The notes beneath the pieces are model-generated. The model ran no database searches, was not told the origin of the DNA, and saw only the letters and a program-made list of their open reading frames with translations. A DNA stretch of 21,008 bases from assembly GCA_032433595.1 (NCBI GenBank), contig JASWJB010000508.1, forward strand, positions 1 through 21,008, written 5' to 3'. Shown here piece by piece: positions 16,923-21,008 of this stretch. The DNA is from Conoideocrella luteorostrata. Its lineage: Eukaryota > Ascomycota > Sordariomycetes > Hypocreales > Clavicipitaceae. Position 1 is the first letter of the stretch. Each line of letters begins with the position of its first letter. The position numbers and the translations under genes are program-made.

Positions 16923-17835
16923 TCGACATGATGTGGTTGGTTCCTTGCCAGGCAGGAGCAATAAGTGTCGAAGTTGGCTCCGAGGCTGAGATAGGTCGCC
17001 GGATTCCCAAGCATCTTGTTGCCCTGCGGCACTACACTGCTCTCTAGCCCCCAGGGCAGAAAGTAGGTACGATCCTCTCACACATATCGTCTCCACTACA
17101 TCTCCGACTTCACTGCAATTTCACGCTCGTGCGGGATGAGAGATGCTGAGAATAAGGGTAGCGTTGTCGAGCACACCTTTTTGTGAGAGGGTTAAGACTT
17201 TCGCTAACAAGACTAGTGTAAATTCACATCAAGCAGCGAGCAGTCAGCGTATAATAGCACACAATACAGTGTGCAATACGGCGTGCAACACGGCGTGCAA
17301 CACAGCGTGCAACACAGCGTGTAATATAGTATGTAATATAGTGTGTAATACAGCGTGCGATACGGCGCGCGATACAGCGCGCAATACAGCGTGTACGACA
17401 GCGCGTAAAACAGCGTATAATATAGTGTGTAACATAAAATATGTAAAATAACATATGTCTAACTCACGCACCGCTGCAGAAGGTCACAACGCAAATTGTT
17501 CTACTGGGTGCTGGTTGAACAAAAGAGGGGTGCTGGACAGTAAACGCTGCCCCAAAATTTCCGTGGTAAATTTGACGGCTCGATGGAGGTCCCGTCTAAC
17601 TCACGTCTTGTGAAAACAGATGCAAAGTGCAAAGTTTCCCAGGTTGTGTCTTCTAAAAAATGTAATGCGTGCAGAGCAAACCAAACCTCAAACCCATCAA
17701 TCCTCTGGTTAACCTCCAGAATGACTGTATGGTCTATCTTGCATGCTCAAGTACCACCAATGAAAAACCAAGCCCCCTCCCCTGTCTAACATTATCTACC
17801 GTGGCCCGACGCAACGCCTACCAACATGGGGCCAT
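16923..17835. other. Convergent intergenic region with minisatellite
   Basis: This region separates the 3' ends of TRM44 and the transporter gene. Apart from the 12-bp tandem array it shows no gene. It must contain both polyadenylation regions, but no unambiguous signal can be singled out. Confidence 0.6.
17263..17430. repeat. 12-bp minisatellite, 14 units
   Basis: Fourteen consecutive units of consensus AAYACRGCGTGC run without a gap in period from 17263 to 17430, with weaker units on both sides. Almost all differences between units are C/T or G/A, for example AACACAGCGTGC against AATATAGTATGT. This is the pattern expected from cytosine deamination or RIP acting on a once more uniform array. 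Because 12 is a multiple of three, long frames cross it on both strands (C/N/T/A-rich plus-strand frame 17143-17451). They should not be taken as genes. Confidence 0.9.
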
Positions 17836-20351
17836 CTAGAAAAACTTGCCAGCCTTGGACGTAGTCACCACGACGTGTTGTGGAGCATCGGAGTCGCTGT
17901 ACGTACGGACCATGACAGGACGGTCCAGGGCGTTGAATCGTTCATGGCGAACCTTGGCCTTGACATACTGGAACGCCAGGCGGAGACCGAGCGCTCCAAA
18001 GCCCCAGAGGATGCCGCCAAGGGGGGCAGCAACAAAGGCGCCAAAGGTGCTCCAGTCGTTGGCGTACAGGCCGTTCTTGACGAGGAGGAGCTGGCCGCCG
18101 TCATACGCATTGCCGTAGTAGATGGTGCCGAAGATGAAGACGGTCAGAATGCCGCCGAGGCCGCCGACAACCACCTCGAAGCCGCGCCACCAGTACAGCC
18201 GATCGCTCAGGCCGATGCACAGCACGGGGATGGTAGCCGCCGAGAGGAGATCGCTGATGAGGTAGATCTGCAGGATGGACGAGGCGCGCAGGGCCACCAC
18301 CACAACGGGGATGATGATGAGGACGACCATGCCGCGGATGTACCAGATGCTGAGGCGGTTTCGGAAGAGGTCGTTCGAGGCTGAGGACACCATTGCGGAC
18401 TGCAGGCTGTCGAACGCCGCGCAGCTGAGGGACACGACCATGACGAGTACAATGCCGACGACCCAGTTGGGCAGCTGCTGGAGCAGGAGGAAGAAGGCCA
18501 GGGATCCTGGCTGGGCTGGATCGGAGCCGGGCCATGCGCCGGACCAAGCGGCGATCAGGCCGGTGCACCCGACGAGCGTGAGGATGCACAGGATCACCAC
18601 CATGGCCATGGACACGCCGAGCATCAGGTCCTTGTCTGACTTGGACGAGAATGTCCGCAGCCAGAAGCTCGACAGGAAGAAGTCGTTGGTGAGGACGGCA
18701 ACCGGCAAGATGTACAGGAGCTGCCAGCCGAGAAGACTGGGCTCGAGGAGATGCGATGAGTCGATGAGCTCGCGCTTGATGTCAGTCTTGACGCCCACGG
18801 TGATGGTGGCGAGAATGATGAGGCCGACCACCATGCCGCCCTGAATGACATCGGTGAGGAAGGAAATCTTGAAACCGCCAAGAGCTGTTGATTCGATGTT
18901 TGTTGTCAGCCACCATTCAGCAGGACTCTGAGCAGGGGAACAATACTTACAGGTGTAGATGGTTGTGATGACGCACTCGACAATGATGACGGGCAGACTG
19001 TCAAGTCCAGTCAAGGTCTGCACCACTTGGCCGAGAGCAGACAGCTCAGCCACCATGTACAAGAACAAGGTGACCAAGGTCAGGAAACTGAGGTACAGCA
19101 TGGCAGCAGTACCGTACCGTTGCCTCGTCCACTCGGTCAGCACAAAACCCTCAGGACACTTGCGGCGGATGATCGGGCCCAGAGCACCGAAAATGAGCAT
19201 CGGACACGCCGACGCCAGGGCATACACGACCACACCTTGGACACCAGTGATGGTGGCCAGCTCGGGGTAGGAGAAGAGAATACCAGCTCCAAGGGCTGCG
19301 GTTGTCAGCGCATCGTCAAACGTGCACGGGGGAGAGTAATAAGGGGGGAGGCAGGGGGTTTGGAGCGGCAACACATTTCCCACGCAAGCATTAACTTGAT
19401 CGAGTAATTACGGTGCAATCTCAGCTTCAGATCCGCAGCGAGCGAAGCCGGTCTCTCCAGGCGTAGATAGGTGGTTGTAGGCCCGGGCAGAGGATTCGGA
19501 CCTCGCTCGCTGTGTCAAATCGGCGCCCGTAGTGAGCCGCATCTTCGCCCCTCCTGTAGCGAGGTATAAATGAATTCTTCTCTACCTATGACACATGAAA
19601 AATGCAGGGGTCCCGAAACTGGCGACTCTTGAGGGAGCAAACAGCCCTGTCATGGAGGCACATTCTCGAAGAGGTTCAAGCGGTTCAAGAGGAGTTCACG
19701 TAGCCCCGGCCACAGGAGGGGGGAGGAGACGAAGATCAAGGAACAAACCTACACTCATTCGAAACAGGAAAATGGCCAGCCAATTTCCGTACAATTCATG
19801 TCCCTTACGCGAAGGGGGGACATATCGATTGATTCGATGAGATGCGCCGCCCGCGTCGCGGTTGACCGGTTCCCGCTATCGGATATGGAATATGGACAGG
19901 GTGGTGCCGCTCCAGACACAAAACAGGATATTCCGCGCGCAAACCGAGCGGCCAAGGCTCAACTCTACTCTACTCACCAGAGGCGATGAAATTGAGAGCC
20001 AACGGGAAAGCTGTAGAACCGGACAAGTCAGCAATAGGACGAAAATCTCATTTTTGCAACGACAACCGGTACTGTCTGTGCGCGTGCAAAATACAACGAA
20101 TCAGTCAGCCTGCTAACCACTCTGTGTGCCGTTGCTCGACAGGAAATCAGTCTTGGATTGGTTTCTCATCCGCCATGCGATCCCTGTTCCTAAGACACTG
20201 CCGGAAAGGTAAGACAACGCGTTAGTAAGTCATGTACTGCGCAGGCGGTGGCGCATATGGGCAAGCGGAAAGCGGTTGTCAATACGCACAGAAATGCTCC
20301 GTAGGTGAGGTAGACGATGGCATTGGATGCCTCAAAAGATGGTTGGCCCAT
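17836..20351 (-). CDS. Sodium:solute symporter, DUR3-like transporter (5 exons)
   Basis: This is a plasma-membrane-type SSS-family (SLC5-like) transporter close to the fungal urea-transporter group; the substrate is inferred. Inferred exons on the minus strand are 20351-20290, 20197-20118, 20010-19978, 19295-18951 and 18884-17836, giving 522 residues. Exon 1 starts MGQPSFEASNAIVYLTYGAF and runs into TM1. Exon 2 ends SSNGTQS. The 33-nt exon 3 gives FPLALNFIAS. Joining it to exon 4 restores ALGAGILFSYPE (59-70), a block contiguous in relatives. Later marks include ALGPIIRRKCPEGFVLTEW, IYTSLGGFKISFLTDVIQG across the last junction, PVAVLTNDFFLSSFW, and SAMVSSASNDLFRN. About 13 membrane segments are expected for the family. 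A single uninterrupted frame (19383-17836) would lack TM1, start inside intron 3 and keep a 22-residue insert. All junctions keep phase with GT-AG ends. Confidence 0.88.
18885..18950 (-). other. 66-nt stop-free intron in the symporter gene
   Basis: GTAAGT follows ACC-T of the TIYT codons and CAACAG precedes CTCTTGGC, with a GGCTGACAA branch site 23 bases or so upstream of the acceptor. The length is a multiple of three and it contains no stop, so an unspliced reading adds 22 residues (CKYCSPAQ...NIEST) in the middle of the conserved IYTSLGGF block. Confidence 0.88.
19296..19977 (-). other. 682-nt intron in the symporter gene
   Basis: The donor GTGAGT follows the codon run NFIAS-G, and the acceptor GACAACCGCAG precedes CCTTGGAGC. 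The flanking codons join to the contiguous family block FIASALGAG. This is six to ten times longer than the gene's other introns (92, 107 and 66 nt). I see no terminal repeats or coding domain inside. A TATAAAT string at 19564 is on the plus strand; an internal promoter is possible but not shown. Confidence 0.75.
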
Positions 20352-21008
20352 GGTCAGCTACCGTTTCGATGCAACGCCGTCTATGATCTGCATACAATAG
20401 ATCAATGAAGGGTGAAGATAAAAATAAAAATAAAAACGGCCGGCAGCACAATTAGATAATTTGCGCAGAGCGCGTGGTGTAGGCTTTCCCATGATAGACA
20501 GGGCGAGAGAAGAAAACTCTTCGGCGAATCGCGACGGCCAAGGTGGATCCACTCGCTCCGGGCACCCACATCAAGCAACTCGAGCTTGCTCTGTACAGCG
20601 GGTTCCCAGTAATTCCGAATTAAATCCACACAAAATAAATCGGAATTACTGGTACCCACTATGGAGCACCTGGGCCTAGGTGGTAAGCAGGTGGGTTGAG
20701 ACGCGAACCCTCCCAGGAACGCACCGCACTGGCGCTGAGTCCACTGTCCTCTGCCCCCAATGGTCTACTCGCTCTTTGCTTTGAGGAGCAATTAGCAGGT
20801 ACAGAGTAGCCAGTAAGGGCATCGCGGTCAAGAGAGGGCTTGTACTCCGTACTGGACTGGCATGCGGGGGACAGTTTAACTGAGCCATTTCGTCCACATT
20901 GTCCAATTGACCCTTTCAATTCGAACGCCCACCACAGATGCAATTAAAGCTTATTAATAATAAAATCTATTACCTAAATAGCTATCTAAGCTATGTAATA
21001 GTTTTTTT
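20352..21008. other. Upstream region of the symporter gene and right edge
   Basis: The symporter promoter should lie in the first few hundred bases. A short ATAAAA triplicate (about 20418-20436), a strong hairpin (20600-20657) and an AT-rich right edge (20940-21008) are visible. No gene is supported. Confidence 0.5.
20600..20657. repeat. Inverted repeat (13 perfect bases, 21-nt loop)
   Basis: CCAGTAATTCCGA (20606-20618) and TCGGAATTACTGG (20640-20652) pair perfectly. Outside them GGGTTC and TACCC extend the stem imperfectly. The loop is AT-rich. It may be a small foldback element or a regulatory palindrome about 250 bases upstream of the symporter start. Confidence 0.8.

Noticed and set aside
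17143..17451. 102-codon plus-strand frame with C/N/T/A repeats
   Set aside because: It is explained by the 12-bp minisatellite, whose period is a multiple of three; open frames occur on both strands.
18101..18589. Long frames overlapping the symporter gene on both strands
   Set aside because: They are shadows of the GC-rich coding exon 5; the symporter frame carries the conserved motifs.
20680..20760. Minus-strand tRNA-like stretch (GGGTTCGCGTCTCAACCC)
   Set aside because: The loop has the wrong size and no D arm, anticodon arm or acceptor stem could be built.
1..21008. CRISPR array or prokaryotic defence system
   Set aside because: No regular repeat-spacer pattern is seen, and introns and gene families show eukaryotic (fungal) DNA.

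Overview
The window looks like nuclear DNA of a filamentous ascomycete (Pezizomycotina, probably a sordariomycete). Coding islands are GC-rich. Introns are short with GT(G/A)NGT donors and CTRAC-like branch sites. Genes with fungal-type products are separated by long gene-poor, AT-richer tracts full of degenerate repeats and transposon debris that looks affected by RIP-like C-to-T decay. I could not place the species.

Left part (1-7452): one well-supported gene, a secreted histidine-rich protein with an 18-bp tandem repeat (1238-1861; a splice variant may end at 1949). It is followed on the minus strand by a decayed, internally deleted copy of the 3' half of RSE1/SF3B3, a splicing factor subunit. 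That copy is interrupted by a 184-bp TG...CA element with a perfect 5-bp target duplication, which I read as a solo LTR. About 3.4 kb without a recognisable gene follows.

Middle (7453-15329): a 557-codon DUF7924-type (PD-(D/E)XK-like) protein, then about 6 kb of repeats. These include degenerate minisatellites, at least seven small inverted-repeat elements sharing a TGACAAATTAATCGAGAC-like end, a ~420-bp palindrome of ankyrin-repeat remnants, a second solo LTR, a ~150-bp satellite array and the 3' end of a Tc1/mariner-like transposase.

Right part (15330-20351): two convergent housekeeping-type genes. TRM44 (tRNA-Ser Um44 2'-O-methyltransferase) is on the plus strand. A sodium:solute symporter/DUR3-like transporter is on the minus strand. 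The symporter is longer than its largest open frame suggests: reading splice sites on the minus strand recovers three upstream exons and one stop-free 66-nt intron, giving a five-exon, 522-residue protein. A 12-bp minisatellite lies between the two 3' ends.

No operon-like or cluster logic joins these genes. I see no CRISPR, rRNA or convincing tRNA. The most interesting items are the nested RSE1 copy plus solo LTR, the family of small inverted-repeat elements, the histidine-repeat secreted protein, and the DUF7924 protein whose putative nuclease residues look substituted.
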